Positions 34,201 through 46,743 of a stretch of DNA of 64,000 bases are shown here, in pieces. How positions within the stretch are numbered: the stretch's first letter is position 1; each line of letters opens with the position of its first letter. The notes below the pieces were generated by a model. The model had not been told where the DNA came from, searched no databases, and was given only the letters and a program-made list of their open reading frames with translations. Location of the stretch: positions 14,463,677 through 14,527,676 of the forward strand of contig CM037843.1 in assembly GCA_021234535.1 (NCBI GenBank), written 5' to 3'. The DNA comes from Stichopus chloronotus. Taxonomy: Eukaryota; Echinodermata; Holothuroidea; Aspidochirotida; Stichopodidae. The position numbers were made by a program, and so were the translations under genes.

Positions 34201-37200
34201 AACCCCCCTCACCCCTCATCCTCTTTTCTTCCGCTCACATTATTTGACACCCCACTCTCTGTTACATTCTGATGATAAGACAGGTCATGCCTTGTAAACA
34301 TGAAATTTTCTCTTGAGACACAGAACCTTCAAAGAGATTCAAACAGACCACAGCAGTGGAAGTTATCTCTCAAAGTGTTTGTTCAATTTTACATTTTATT
34401 ACAGTGTAAATGTTTTCCTGTTTAGTTTGCAAAATGAAAGACTTAATGGAGAATGTTATTGTTAAGAGTCCTTGGAATCCATGTTTACACATGTTCAAAG
34501 TGGAAAACACTTTAATACTCTGCTGAGGTGATTTAAATAACATTTTTTTACTTTCATGGAGTGTCATTGCTATTTCCTGTCTCTCAGGTCAATTTCTACA
34601 TGGAGCAGTCTGACGCGAACAACCACGCTGTCAGGGAGGCTGCGTGTGCCTGCATCGCGGAACTGGGTAGCAAGGTACGTGTAGTACATGCCAATACGAC
34701 AGTGAATTGCTGTAGCTACATCTGGTGTTTCTATGCCTGTAGCATCAAATAACAAAACAGCAATTGAGAATTTACAATATAGCTCTGCTGGAGTTCGGAC
34801 TTATCTCAAGACATGAAGCTCATGGTTTTATTATGGTTTTCCATTCTGACAAAATCATTCAAAGAAGAGTGCTTCATAGTGTTTATTTCAAAGCATTCTT
34901 TCAAAGATTGTAGTGGCCAAGGTTTCTTGATCCACATTTTTGCCTAAAATTCCATTGATATTTTGTCAGGTGTATAGCTGATTAAAGTTATAATTATTGA
35001 GGTATATTGAGATATGTTGAGGTACATTGAGATGATAATGATGTAGGCTTGGTTATTGTTACATTTAGCACTGGCTGGTAAAACTCGTCAGAACAATGTT
35101 AATTTTGCCATCTTACTACTGTATTCGACTCAAACAGTCAATGCGTTTAAAGTTACAGTTTCATGGTGATTTTTTTCTCAGATAAGGGAATGTATAAGTA
35201 ATTATTTGTTACCATTTTTGAAGGATGTTTACCACCCCCCCATTTGCTTTCTTGTTCATTTCTTTGGTAGCATATCCATTTTGTACACTTTTGTTACTCA
35301 TAGTGAATAGCATCATGAAAGACTTTTGATGCTGGAAGTGAATCATACAATGCCTTTTGTGTATCAGTTATTTGTTATGTCTTAATAGTATGCTGGTTTA
35401 ACAATCCCTAAAGTAATTGTCTGTGAGGAAGAAGTTTTTCCTGTAAAACATTTGAGTTGCAAATACGATCCTATTGCATCGTGAATTTGCGATCACCCCG
35501 AAGAAACAGTGTCCTCTGCCTCCCCATAGATCAATAAAGAGAAGGTCCGACCTCACGTGAAGAGGTTGTTGGAAGCTCTGCTAGTGTGTTTCCAGGACGA
35601 CAGTTGGCCAGTTAGGGATGCAGCCTGCATCGCCTGTGGAAATTTTGTCATGTGCTTTCCAGAAGAGTCCAGGCAAGTTCAAATATTTTCCGTCCTTTTG
35701 AAAACGAAAGAAGTATAAGAAGGTTTTGTGAAGATTTTCAGAGAAAGTATTCAAACTTCCAACTGGTTGCAATGCTTTTTCACCCATTGCAATATTTGCA
35801 AGCAGAAATAATATAAAAGATCAGACAATGTTCAGGTCAGTTGTGTTGTATTACACATATAATATGGTTATTTTTTTTTGTTTCTACATTTTAGGGGTCA
35901 ATGGGAAACTTGAAATTGAGCAATTTGGAATATTTGTGCCATGTATTTCGTAGACGGTCCCCATATAGGTAACGTTGTGTTGATATCACTGTCTTGAATA
36001 TTGTATGAAAATAAACTGTATGGTTCCTTTTATTTGCAGTTCCTGTATGGAAAAATTACTTCCTCTCTTCTATGGAAATTTAGAAGACAACATCTACTCT
36101 GTCCGGCAAGGTGCAGCATTATCCCTCGGAAAAGTTGCCAGTGCATACGGTAATTATGAATTATGATGCTTTGCATTTATCATTTTAGACTGACCCTATT
36201 GATTTTGTTCAGTGTTTATTCATGTACAAGATTTTGTCAGTTACTTGTAGAAAGAAAATCTCACAAATTATGCATGTTTTTATGTATCCTTTCTTAATTT
36301 AACTTATAGTTTTTTTTTCTTTGTTTAACTTTTTGATTTCTTAACTACTTTTGTTTTTTCTGTAATATCATGCCATACTTTTATGTTATGTTCTTACTCC
36401 ATTTGTTTCTATTTGTTGTGCTGATGAGGGCTTCACGAAAGATCGGTTGTGGCTAAAAAAGTCACCCTCTTTAATTTAAGTTGAAATCAGTAAAATAAAC
36501 ATAGCAAAACAATTCAATGAATGTTTTGTATCGAATATTCTGTACTTTTGTTATAGTTATAAAGAGCTATGTGTGAGTGTTTTCGTTTTGTCTCTCCCTT
36601 CAGGTGAGGAAATTGAAAAGAAACTTTTAGATAAAGTCAAAGAAGGTTTCGATGGCCTAGGAAACCAACAGAGCTTTCCTGAAAACTTTGGCGGGCTTGA
36701 AAAGACTCCGGCCACTTTTGGTGTTGTGAAGAGTATAAGGGACAATGATGTGGAGCTTCATTCGGACAAACAGGTCAGTCGATCGATACATGCAGAAGAG
36801 CTGTGGAATTGCTGTAGAAAGGGTTCCTAATAAAGCCAGTCATTACCTGAATCCTTCAGAGTGAAACATATTATCTATTCTGTCTCAAATTTACGTTATT
36901 TCTGTAATGCTCCTGTCATAATTGGAGTCATTTAACCAATAAAGGTAGTTAAATCCTGGACAGCTAGTTCACGGATACATGTTTGTTTTGTGGTCTACTT
37001 TTTTGCTGTAACAACATGAAATATGTAAGGACATTTGTTATATATCTCAACATTTAAGTTTGCAGGAAGGTTAAGGAGTTAAAGATAATATAAACACGAT
37101 GTTTTTTGATCCTGCCACTTGACAGCTGATGAAAGTGGCTTAAGGAATGTGACCCATCTTTGGTGAAAACAAACTCATGAATTTCCAACATGCTTGTTCT

Positions 37201-40200
37201 TTTGTTTGACTGATAGATTTGTGCTATGCGCTTTAGTGTATTGCCGTCACACGAGTGGCAGCCCTCAAGATGTCACACCCTGTTGGAGTTTGTACCAGCT
37301 TGCTGTGTTATCTACTTGTGTGTGTGTTTTTTTTTTTTTCTTGCATTACTTAAATGCAGATATTAAGAATTTGTAAAACACAAAGTGCTTACTTTTTATA
37401 TTCCCTTTATCTCTTTTATATTGTGTAGATGTATTCATGTGGTTCTTTGGCTCCTAAAATGGGGAAAGGCAGAGATGGTGGATGCATGGACCATAAATTC
37501 AGGAAACCCTCAGAACCTTGGGAGCTCTGCGATGGGTGAGAAACTTTTTTCAATGAATTTTTCATGTTCATGCAGAGAGAAAAAACTTGTTGGAAATAGG
37601 TGCATTCTATGCTTTTGCCTGTCAGAGAGCACCAGTCAAATCATTTGGGTTTCAGATGCTGTCATTACTGAGAAATTATTATTACACATCATCACACGTT
37701 AAAAGGTGTAAATTGAGGTATCGTGACAGACCCAGGCATGCAAACACCTTCTTCTCATATTTTAGTCTTTGTTACATCTGTTGCAATGGTGTGAAAAGTA
37801 CAAACTCACTGCCAATGTTGTAGTGTTCTTTAGCACTTAACAAGAACATCGAAGATAATCTTGCTGACATCAAAGAATGCAAGCTGTTCCTGGAGCACCC
37901 AATCCAGAAAAGGATATCACGCATTTCGACAAGTCTGTCGACTAGTATAGTTGTATACCTCCACCGTTTCTAATGTATCTGACTATAACCTAACCTTATC
38001 AGGTATATCGGGTATGATATACATACATTTATGGAGACGTGAATGTTAAAACCTAGGAAGCAAAACTATGGGCTCAGGGATTCAAAAATTAGTTTATGAA
38101 TAATTCAGTTTACACTCATGTAGAGGTGAGAGCATGATTAAAGTACACCCTAGCTGCTTGAAGTTCAACCAGTGGAACCTACTTTCCATAATGCATTCAT
38201 TTTTACGTACTTAAGTATTAAAGTGATCGCGTGTGTACTGAAAAACGAAAAAGATAAGATTATGTTTGATCTTTACTTTTCTTTATTTTTAAATGTACAC
38301 GCGAGGTTGTGCATGAATGGACTATGTCTTTCAATGAAGGAAAATGACAGTAACTACTTCGAAAAGCAACCGGATTGGTATAAAAACAGTGAAAAACAGA
38401 AATCATATTTGAAAATTAATGGTTCTTACTATAAGGGCCTATATAATGAATATGCAACAGTACAGGTCTCATTAGTGTATCAAACACATACTACTCAAGT
38501 CGTCTCTCCTTGGTCGGTATCAGTAATTCTAGTATTTGGTGAAAGGAAACACTGTATCTACAAATAACCTACGAACTGAACACAACCTTGCCCGCGGCGT
38601 CAGTGATCCTGAGTTGTAACTGAATATTCAATACTAGTATACTTTCCCATAGGCTTGCTCAAAGAAGCTCACAGTTGATTTGAATGAAAACTGTCAACCA
38701 CTACATTATCGTATTCTACACTTTTTGTCGGTATGCTAGAAGAATTTGAAATCATATGGCAAAATTAACCAACTGAAACCTATTTATTTTCCCAGATTGT
38801 CTGAATGGTGTAATTAAAAGCCTTACCAAACTTTGGAGATGAAATTTCAATGTTTTTACTTTTGCCTACACACGCAATCACTTTAAAAAGTGCAAACGCA
38901 CACTGTATTCAGTGATCAATCTGAGCGAGTATCTCTCTCCTTCTCTTCAAAAAAAGGTGCATCAACCTCCTAGCAGAACTCTCATCAATTCCCAGAATTT
39001 CTCAGCGAGTCTCTGACCTGTTGCCTGCTCTGGCCAAGGCTATGGAACAGAGAAACTATCCACAACACATCGTATTGCTTGAAACCTCTTGCCTTCAGGT
39101 TAGTCGCTGATAAAAAAAAATTCCATAACAAATGGAAGAGACATTTCTTTTTCCCTTCCATTATTTATGGAATTGTTTCTCTGTCCACGATCACAGCTTT
39201 TCAGTGATGTATTTGTTTTCTCATATTTTTGACTAGTCACAAATTATGTGGACATAGCAGAATTACCATTTAAATAAGGAAACTGTTCACAAATGTTGAG
39301 AGGCTGTAAAGTGGTATCGTCCAAATGTGAACATTCACAGGAGTGCTAAGTGGACATGGAGTCCAAACTTTATGCAACTATCACCCAAAAAGTGCATTTC
39401 TGAGAACAGTTTTAGATTTCTTTGAAAGGCACATGCTGATACAAAGGAGCAAAAATCGACCAAATCTGACAGGTACCCTAGCAAAATATCTTGAAAATTT
39501 GTTTGCTGTCATTTAGAATGGCCCTTCATACTTGTAAATGATTAACGTGGAGGAAGACCACACAGAAATATAAGTTGAATCTTCCTCACAACTACTTATC
39601 CTCCCTGGTAGTCTTTCTAATGACTACCTACTCCCTCTGCAAAAGTGTTTCTCACTACTGCCTCTCCTCCTGGTGATCTTTTTTCTCATAGCTGCATATC
39701 CTATTAGTAACTTCTTATCCTCCCAGGTGAAGTCTTGCTCACAGGTTATGATCCTCCTGGTAAAGTTTTTCTCGTAACTATCTATCCTTTCCTTTGCAAC
39801 TTGCGATATCAATTTTGCATACTCCGGTGTATGTGAAGGATTTTCACTGCACTCTATAAGTCACATTCAAGCATATGGCTTTCTGCATGATGTGGGTGGG
39901 AATGTGCAATTTGACTCAGTAAAAGACTTCAAGAACTCATAAGGCTGATATTAATATACTCTTCAGATTCCTGTCATAGGAGGGCGGATCGGCAAACGGT
40001 ACTTCAAACCCCATCTGGAGGGTTTCTTTGAATCAATATTTTACAGCTTGGTAAGTTGTTCTCTAGTCGTTAATGAACAAACTATTAAATTTTCAAACAT
40101 AAGATACGTTGATTTGATTATTGCAGTTCCGGCACTAAGTGTGAACAGGACAGGGAAATGTCCCCTGAGTCAGGACCTTTACACCCTGAACTCCAGCACA

Positions 40201-41939
40201 TTCCCCATCCCCCCATCCCTTGTTAGCCGCCCAGTACTCAGCTGAAGTATAGTGGACTGATAGATACAGTGTATGTATTCATTTCCAGCTCACATGTAAA
40301 ACCAAGTAAAGAGCAAACCAACAGGAAAATGTTTTTTAAATCCATTATTGTCATGAATGCTTTTGAAGAATCACTTCTTCATCAGGTGCAGAAATATATC
40401 TACAGTTTGAAAATTCTCTGTCCATGGATAGAAAGTTACAATACATACAAACAAGAAAACATGCATCAAAATACTGGAAGGATGTAGTGAGACCCAAGGT
40501 GATGTAGTTGGGTGTTGAGGGAAGGTTTGTACTTCTTTATGAATAGAGCTTTTTTTACTTTAAATGGTTGCCAGTTGCTAATATGGAAAAGTTACTACTT
40601 TCAGAGAACCTGCATTCTTCACAGTTGAGTATGTGGTCATGAATGGTTGATTTGCCAGACAGATGCTCCCTAATTCTAGTAGACAAATCTCATTTGGTCT
40701 TACCAATTTATGATTTGTTATTATCACAAGAACTCTTAAAAAAATATTCATATTCATTCATATAAATTCAATGAGATATAGCTACTGACTTTGCATGTTG
40801 TAAATACAATACTGCATTTCTTGTGAATATCCTTAAATCTGCTAAGCAGGGACATTCTAAAGATCAGAGATGGGTAACCAACAAGAGGGATACCTATTAT
40901 ATAGGCAAACTATTTGTCATTATCGTCTTCTACTGTAGTCATACTGAGTGGGTGTTTATCAAGGAATTTCTTTACACAGTCTTCAAAAATCCTATAAGGA
41001 TATCTATTGGACTTGAAAATCAGTTTCAACTTTTGATATCTCTTCATGGAAAAGTGACTACACATTGCACACAATGAAGGTCCTGTTCAAGAAACACCTT
41101 TATTAATCCTATCTTCCATGCCATTGGACAAAAGGCATGAAAGTCAAGAATTACATTTGTATTTTTTGTTCATTTTTTTGGACAAGCTTAAATGATTGTT
41201 AGATGCAGAACTTTGTATGTAGATTATGAATATTCCATCTTAATCCGACCCTCTTTGAACTTTCATTTTAGTCATGTGACAATGCACTGACGAGAGCGGC
41301 AGCTGAAGCCTGTCTGTCTAAATTGGCAACAGTTGCTCGGTCCAAACATTCTCAGAGGAAGGGTAGAGATGTACAATCCACAGTGAGTATTTGATGACAC
41401 TGTTCGTACAACTTAATGAGTGGCCTTCATATGAAACTGCGGTAAAAGATGATTTAAAGATGGTTTGTCCAAATTTGTCGAGATAATTTTTCAATTGTTT
41501 GAACTTTTTGAAAGTTTTAGTCAATCTTCATCTTCAACGGTAGTTGGAGTGACTCACAAAAGAGGTCAAAACATCATACGAGCACATACTTGAAGCCGAA
41601 TTTGATCTAAACTCGTTGAGTTGGTAGTCACCGAACATGAAGTGTAATATATAAGAAGCAGGCTTCCTCCATGCTCGTGCATTCACTTAGGACGTATTAA
41701 CTGCCCTCCAAGGCCTGGATTGTGCCAAATGAGGCTTGGATTTTGCACTGATTTGACGTGAGCCATTTTCTGGTTGGGAACCACAGTAGTTGTCATACAA
41801 TTGGAGGAGGGAGTGAAAGGGGAAGGGGGGGGTGGAGGAGAGAGTGAAAGGGGAAGGGGGAGGTGGGTTGGTTATAAAAGCACTATTGATCGTTGCACAT
41901 TGTTTTTCACAGAGAAGACACCAGAGGGGGAAAAGTTAG
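27993..41939 (+). CDS. Conserved HEAT/armadillo-repeat protein, 16 coding exons, 670 aa (family not named)
   Basis: Coding exons: 27993-28299, 29606-29787, 30252-30319, 31377-31537, 32044-32144, 32992-33101, 34034-34136, 34588-34674, 35530-35672, 36040-36149, 36604-36773, 37429-37535, 38957-39098, 39967-40050, 41272-41382, 41913-41939. The phases join without a break to 2013 nt. The start MTAAADIMALLHSS follows a TTTCCACAG acceptor by two bases. Helical repeats show HEAT-type signatures: EEVRVRSEA (end of exon 1), NRFVRETGYYVCAALV (about 220-235), NHAVREAACACIAEL (about 354-368), SWPVRDAACIACGNFV (about 397-412), NIYSVRQGAALSLGKV (about 436-451). A charged, less helical insert in exons 11-12 (about 458-549) ends MYSCGSLAPKMGKGRDGGCM and carries three Cys. 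More helices follow, then a basic tail RRHQRGKS. HEAT proteins act as scaffolds or transport and chaperone adaptors; I do not recognise the exact family and assign no function. The last exon is the least certain. Confidence 0.8.
28658..29484. mobile_element. 827-bp non-autonomous DNA-transposon-like element with 51-bp inverted ends
   Basis: Left end 28658-28708 starts TGTAATGACAGAGATGAAAT; right end 29434-29484 is its reverse complement with one mismatch. Flanking bases CACGG (left) and CATGG (right) may be a 5-bp target duplication with one change. No transposase frame inside. It lies in intron 1 of the HEAT-repeat gene. Confidence 0.8.
33322..33905 (+). repeat. Dispersed ~580-bp repeat (copy 2)
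   Basis: Intact copy of the repeat at 8415-9840, from CTTAAAGGAATATTCTACTGAC to GGCCAATTCTTTTAATA. It lies in intron 6 of the HEAT-repeat gene, with weak inverted ends (TTAAAGGAATA / TATTAAAAGAAT). Short frames inside it are not family-like. Confidence 0.65.
35530..35672 (+). CDS. HEAT-repeat protein exon 9, followed by a GC donor
   Basis: Acceptor CTCCCCATAG; INKEKVRPHVKRLLEALLVC, then SWPVRDAACIACGNFV, to FPEES. The donor reads TCCAG|GCAAGT, a GC-AG intron; no GT nearby keeps the phase. The rest of the donor fits U1 perfectly, as is usual for GC donors. The next exon (36040) completes the Ser codon. Confidence 0.82.
36421..36440 (+). other. Degenerate hammerhead-like core (CTGATGA...GAAA)
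   Basis: CTGATGA at 36421-36427 and CGAAA ending 36440, nine bases apart, in intron 10 of the HEAT-repeat gene. This CTGATGA-G-GGC-x-CGAAA layout recalls Penelope-associated hammerheads, but the stem II pairing is poor and no element is recognised around it. Confidence 0.2.
38957..39098 (+). CDS. HEAT-repeat protein exon 13
   Basis: The acceptor TCTTCAAAAAAAG has a long A-run before AG and is unusual. The exon reads CINLLAELSSIPRISQRVSD then LLPALAKAMEQRNYPQHIVL to CLQ; donor CAG|GTTAGT. Phase and content fit exons 12 and 14 well. Confidence 0.82.
41804..41868 (+). repeat. Purine-only tract with a ~38-bp imperfect repeat
   Basis: GGAGGAGGGAGTGAAAGGGG is repeated in near form (GAGAGAGTGAAAGGGGAAGG), all A/G apart from a few T. 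It sits about 50 bp before the last acceptor of the HEAT-repeat gene. Confidence 0.8.
41913..41939 (+). CDS. Putative terminal exon of the HEAT-repeat gene
   Basis: The acceptor TTGTTTTTCACAG lies 530 bp after the exon 41272-41382 donor. It adds RRHQRGKS and TAG to the basic segment RSKHSQRKGRDVQST. Phase fits, but eight codons give no independent support; another 3' exon is possible. Confidence 0.45.
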   Translation, partial: RRHQRGKS

Positions 41940-44900
41940 TGCTCATTGGTTTATTCCTTTCTTCTATCCTCCCAAACTAGTGGATCTCTCAAAATTGGAC
42001 AGTTTTCAAAATGTAGGGACTATCCCAAAGGGGAAGGAGTGTAAATTGCCACCACAGTTTGTATGTCACACATGGTGAACTTGATATTGTTATTTATGTC
42101 ATACATTTTCTTCACTCACAGTTTTGTAAATCAACTGAACTCCATTTTGCCAGTTATGCCATAGAAACTAGGAAGGAGGGTGTTAGGCAACACCACTGAG
42201 CCACCTCCGAAAGAGACCAGTTATGCCCGCTGTCATTCTCGTTGAAGCATTTCCAGTTAGAGTTTATTTGTAAGCCTTGATGGTATTCTCAGTCAGAATG
42301 TATTTAGGAGTTTAATATTTCGCTTTTTTAGTCGGCTGACATCTCAGCTTGGCATATATTGGTAACATTCGTCATTCAGTAACTTACACTAATGTACAAA
42401 ATGAGTCTTCAGTGCAGGTACAAAAGATGAAGTACATAATTCTCTGCATTGTCCTCACTTAATTTTGATTGCAAGGGTGAAATAACTTTCAGAGCTTGAG
42501 AAAGTTAATAACCACACTTTTCTCATTGTCTTTGATAAATGCTGATATTTTGTACCATCATAAATTTTATATAATTTGATGTTTTATACTCATTTAACAT
42601 CACACCTTGTGAGCATTGTTTTACTGATATTTTTTTTTGTAGTGCAAATTTTCTAGCTGCCTTTAAAATCTACACATCAACATTTTTTTTTTTTTAATGT
42701 AGAGTTAAAGAGCCAATTTCATTGGCTAGAAATGCAGATAACAGAAACTTGCTCAGCATGTTGTAAACCTCCAAATGCAGTAAAAGAGGCCATTTCCTCA
42801 TCTATGCCAAGTAATTGTTAGATATCAGCAATGGCAGGCGACTTCATAGGTATCCAATATTTCTTGTTTCAGTGTTGTACTGATTCATTTCAGGTTAAGA
42901 TAACTTCTTTGCTAGATCAAAATAAATGGAAATGTTCCAAAGAAAGATCCAAAGAGAAAAACAGCCAATTGCAGTGGTTGTAAAAGGTCAATGAAAGAAA
43001 CTTTTGTGGCATGCTATAAACACCAAAATGCAGAAAGAGCAGCACTTTCCCTCATCTATGCCAAAATTGTTGCCATAAACAGTGCCATGGAAACTGTTAA
43101 TAAAATTACTCTAATTTAAAGTACGCAGTGAACATTTCAGCACATTTTGCTGACACTTTAAACTCTCTGATATACCATAAATCCAGTGTGCCCTTGGTTT
43201 GAGAAGGAGTAACAACTTAAGTGTGTACCTATTGGTTATTTTAGGGGTGGGCGACCTGAGCCAGATATGAAGAAACAAAAATTGTCCAGGCCACACTTGA
43301 CCAACGTCCTGCTGCTGATTTCAAACCTTAAATTCTGAGGACTTTCAAGCATATAACTCTTGATTCACAAAAATGTAATCTCAATATATGCTAGTATTGT
43401 TGATAAGTAGTAGGACATATTGGACTATTTGGCAACATTCCATGAGATGTCTAGCAGTGACAATTTTTTTTTCTTTGAGACATCTCACGGGCCATAAAAA
43501 AAAAAAAAAATATTTGCGGACTGCCTGCAGCTCTCCCCATGACCCTTCTCTAGATTTTGAACAAAATTTTGGTCCCATGCTTCTTTGTCAAACATTTCTG
43601 CTTCTTATTTCCTAAAGATATTCACACGGTTTTGCTCTCCTTGAATGTCGAGCATTTCAATCAGGTGCTTGGTAAATTTTCACCCAGTGCAATGCTACCC
43701 AACACAGCACAGAATACTTGTTGAGATAATTGCCGTAACTCTGTGTGATTCATCGTAGTTTTACCTTTAAGGTTGAATTAAAAGAACAATCGATGGTCTT
43801 GTTCAATACAATGATTAATTACTGTAAAAAAGAATGAACTACAAACATAAAATCCTTTCTATGGTGTGAAGCAGTGACATCAATAAAAGTTGTAAAGAAG
43901 GAAAAGCATCTGTTTGCCTTATGTTTTGTTTTAGATATTTGTGTATTGCATTTTGTTTTCACTTCAATGTTGGATTTTTTTGAGTTGCACTGTTCAACAT
44001 TGGTGGGTCCACCTTCAGAATGGACCATATGGGCCATCAATTATTACTGTTGTTGACTTTTCATAATAAATAGAGAGCGCTCTTATCTTTTTACTTTTGT
44101 TCTCCTAACATATGATCATTCTCTGTTTTCAAAGCGCCTTTAGCGTCTGCGCGCCTATTTCTTTCCATATTTGCCTTTATTTTCACATCACAAAGTGGTG
44201 CATTGCGCATCGTCCTTTCTGAGTCGTAAGCACTGTGTATCGTTCTGGCATTCTTATATTCTTGACTAAAACTCGTAGGGAAGCATTCTCTACCTAACAT
44301 ATACTGAGAGCAGTCAGCTCGCTGTGAAGACCAAAGGCCACAGTAGCCAATGAAGACTAGCAAGAGATCATAACTACTGAAGCCAAACTTATTGGGATGT
44401 GATAAATCGTGGGTTAAAGTTTGTTAAGACTAAATGACTATTGTTAAAATAGTCTTCATACAAGAAATCATAGAGCCCCCCTTGGGCTGATTTATCACAG
44501 ACTATTTCGTTTTATTAGTAGGGATCGTCAAATTGCAGTTTTGGATAATATCATCAAATGTGGTACCTTATGGGGGTGCCAATGTTATTTCTTGCACAAT
44601 TGGCACTTATGCATTTTGCACTTTTTAGCGATCAGCTTCTTGAATTCATTACTTTTCTTTTTGGATGAGGTCCCCTCCATTTATTGGTTTACAACAAGTG
44701 CAAGTTACCATAAGACAAAATAAAAATAGAAGAAAATGAAATAGTTAACTTACAAGAGACAAAGCTCAAGGAAAACGTTTCCATTAATTATGTCCAAGGC
44801 AACGTGGTAATGACAGTACCATGCATTAACATTTGCCTTAACAGGCAAATTTAGTGCGATTAAACGTGGATGAAATGCAAAAAATGTATAGTAAACCAGT

Positions 44901-45242
44901 GAAATTCAACCAAAAACTGGCAAATGCCATGATGTTACAAGAATAGTGAAAGAAAAGTTCACCACCTGACCAAAATGGAATTGTCTGAAATCCAGACATT
45001 TCTTTTTTAACTTCCGTCCCTTTCTAATTACGTCTGTTTTTGCTTTAACATAACTTTGTTTGGTAATTGTCAAGGTTGCAGGCATTTGTTGATGAAATCT
45101 AGAAGGAGAAGACATCTGGAAGTCCATAAAACAAATGTAATGCAAGCCGCAAACCATATAGTGACAGTTTTCATCCCCAAAATATCAACCAAAGTTAAAG
45201 TCACCTTAATAAATCAACATACAGAGAAAAATCCAAACACAG
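41940..45242. other. Non-coding stretch between the HEAT-repeat gene and the tRNA
   Basis: It holds the 3' UTR of the HEAT gene and a loosely repeated ~115-bp pair (about 42705-42815 and 42955-43070, both with 'aaatgcag' and 'ctcatctatgccaa'). AATAAA occurs at 42920 and 44066. No gene recognised. Confidence 0.4.
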
Positions 45243-45250
45243 AAAAAAAA
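45243..45250 (-). terminator. Pol III T-run terminator of tRNA-Ser
   Basis: Eight T on the minus strand, about 15 bases after the tRNA 3' end, the usual RNA polymerase III stop. Confidence 0.85.
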
Positions 45251-45265
45251 TCCAAAAGGAATGAG

Positions 45266-45347
45266 CGACGAAGATGGGATTCGAACCCACGCGTGCAGAG
45301 CACAATGGATTAGCAGTCCATCGCCTTAACCACTCGGCCACCTCGTC
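45266..45347 (-). tRNA. tRNA-Ser(GCT)
   Basis: 82 nt on the minus strand with a long variable arm. The acceptor stem GACGAGG pairs with CTTCGTC (one G-U). The A box is TGGCCGAGTGG and the B box GGTTCGAATCC, both near perfect. The anticodon loop CTGCTAA gives anticodon GCT (plus 45312-45314), reading AGC/AGU. No intron. Discriminator G. A functional nuclear gene is likely. Confidence 0.97.
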
Positions 45348-46056
45348 TACTGGCTTCCCAAGTGAATTGATATAGTCATAATTTTAGGCTGTTGGTAGTT
45401 TCTATCATTTCTCAAATATCTTGAAAGTGTTTCAGTCATATGTTGGATTAATGTATTATTTGGGTATTATTTAATACTTTTTATGACTAAGATGGCAAAT
45501 CAGACCTTAAGGAATTTTTATAAACCTAACAGAATTTTTAAAAATCTAGCTAATCTAATTATGCTACATGAATATTCAACGGATCTAATGTAAACAACGT
45601 TTGGCATGCATCAAATAACAAACCGCACAGAAAATTTGTGCCTTATTCTCCACACTTCTAAGGTACGTACGTTGTTAGTCAGTGGCCGTGGCCATGCAAC
45701 AATCTCGGTAGTAACATGATGTACGTAAATTTAGTACGTCGACGAATACAGTACAAGTTAGGCCAGGCTTAGCCTACAATAGGCCAGCTGTAATTTTGTT
45801 TACTGAGACTACGAGTGTTATGTAGCCAAGGAGTGAAGCACGTAATATTGTGAAGAGTTTGGATCAGATCGAGACAGACATAGGACTACGGAGGAACGCT
45901 AGCGCTAAGACTTAGTAAGTGACAAATGAAGTAGCCCTAAGTCTGCTAACTCGGAGATGCCACATAGCGTAGGCCTAACGTTAGGCACACTGTAATGTTA
46001 GTGTAACTCAACTGTAACTGTAAAGTGTAATGCTTCGCCTAACCTACGGTGCTTAC

Positions 46057-46712
46057 CAGTGAAAACGTACCTTTATCAAAACGTCCCCGCCGTTGGTCAA
46101 AACGTCCCCGTGTCAAAACGTCCTCGTATGACTAATGCGACTGAGGATGTTCAGACCACTAGACCAGTTGCTGGAAGCTACATTTTTGGCACAAAACAAT
46201 GTTAGGCGTACTACATATGTATATGAATTTGTGATATTTATTTTCAATATGGGAACGCATATGCCCTATTTGGATACGGTACATTGACAGATGGAGTGGA
46301 TTCCAAACTTACACTGATTGTAAACGTAATTGGCCTTAATTTATCTGACCACAATCAGGCTTAGGCATATACCAACTATGCCCTGTAAAGAAATTCACGT
46401 ATGCATTTAATAACAATCAACTTACTTATCTAAGCAACCATATAGCCTTTACCGATTACTGACTTTCTACGGCGCATCACTTTAATTGAATTGATCTCTG
46501 GCCTATTATTCCACTTGAATAGGTTATTCGTCAATCCGTTGACCTATCATTTTCAAATTCCTATCACTTTCCTACATGAAGTTTCGCTTTGATCCTCATT
46601 TTGTGTTTGATTATCCTATGCGGGAACGTTTTAACTTTACATATATAATACCACGGGGACGTTTTGGTAGCTAAAAAGCGGGGACGTTTTGGTAAAGGGA
46701 CGTGTTTTAACT
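46057..46712. mobile_element. ~656-bp inverted-repeat element with doubled AAAACGTCCCCG motif
   Basis: Left end: CCAGTGAAAACGTACCTTTA, then TCAAAACGTCCCCGCCG and GTCAAAACGTCCCCGTG (to about 46114), plus a third TCAAAACGTCCTCG. Right end is the inverted form: CACGGGGACGTTTTGGTAGC, GCGGGGACGTTTTGGTAAAG, then GTTTTAACTGG. So each terminus holds at least two direct copies of a 12-bp motif. No ORF inside; a non-autonomous transposon is the simplest reading. The target duplication is unclear. Confidence 0.6.
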
Positions 46713-46743
46713 GGATACCCCTACAGTGTAGTACTAGTACTTA

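Noticed and set aside
38172..38567. 131-codon frame in intron 12 of the HEAT gene
   Set aside because: It begins at GTG, has no family likeness or splice context, and one such frame is expected by chance in AT-rich 64 kb.
45056..45313. 85-codon plus-strand frame over the tRNA
   Set aside because: Overlaps the tRNA-Ser gene on the opposite strand and reads through its stem sequence; no protein likeness.
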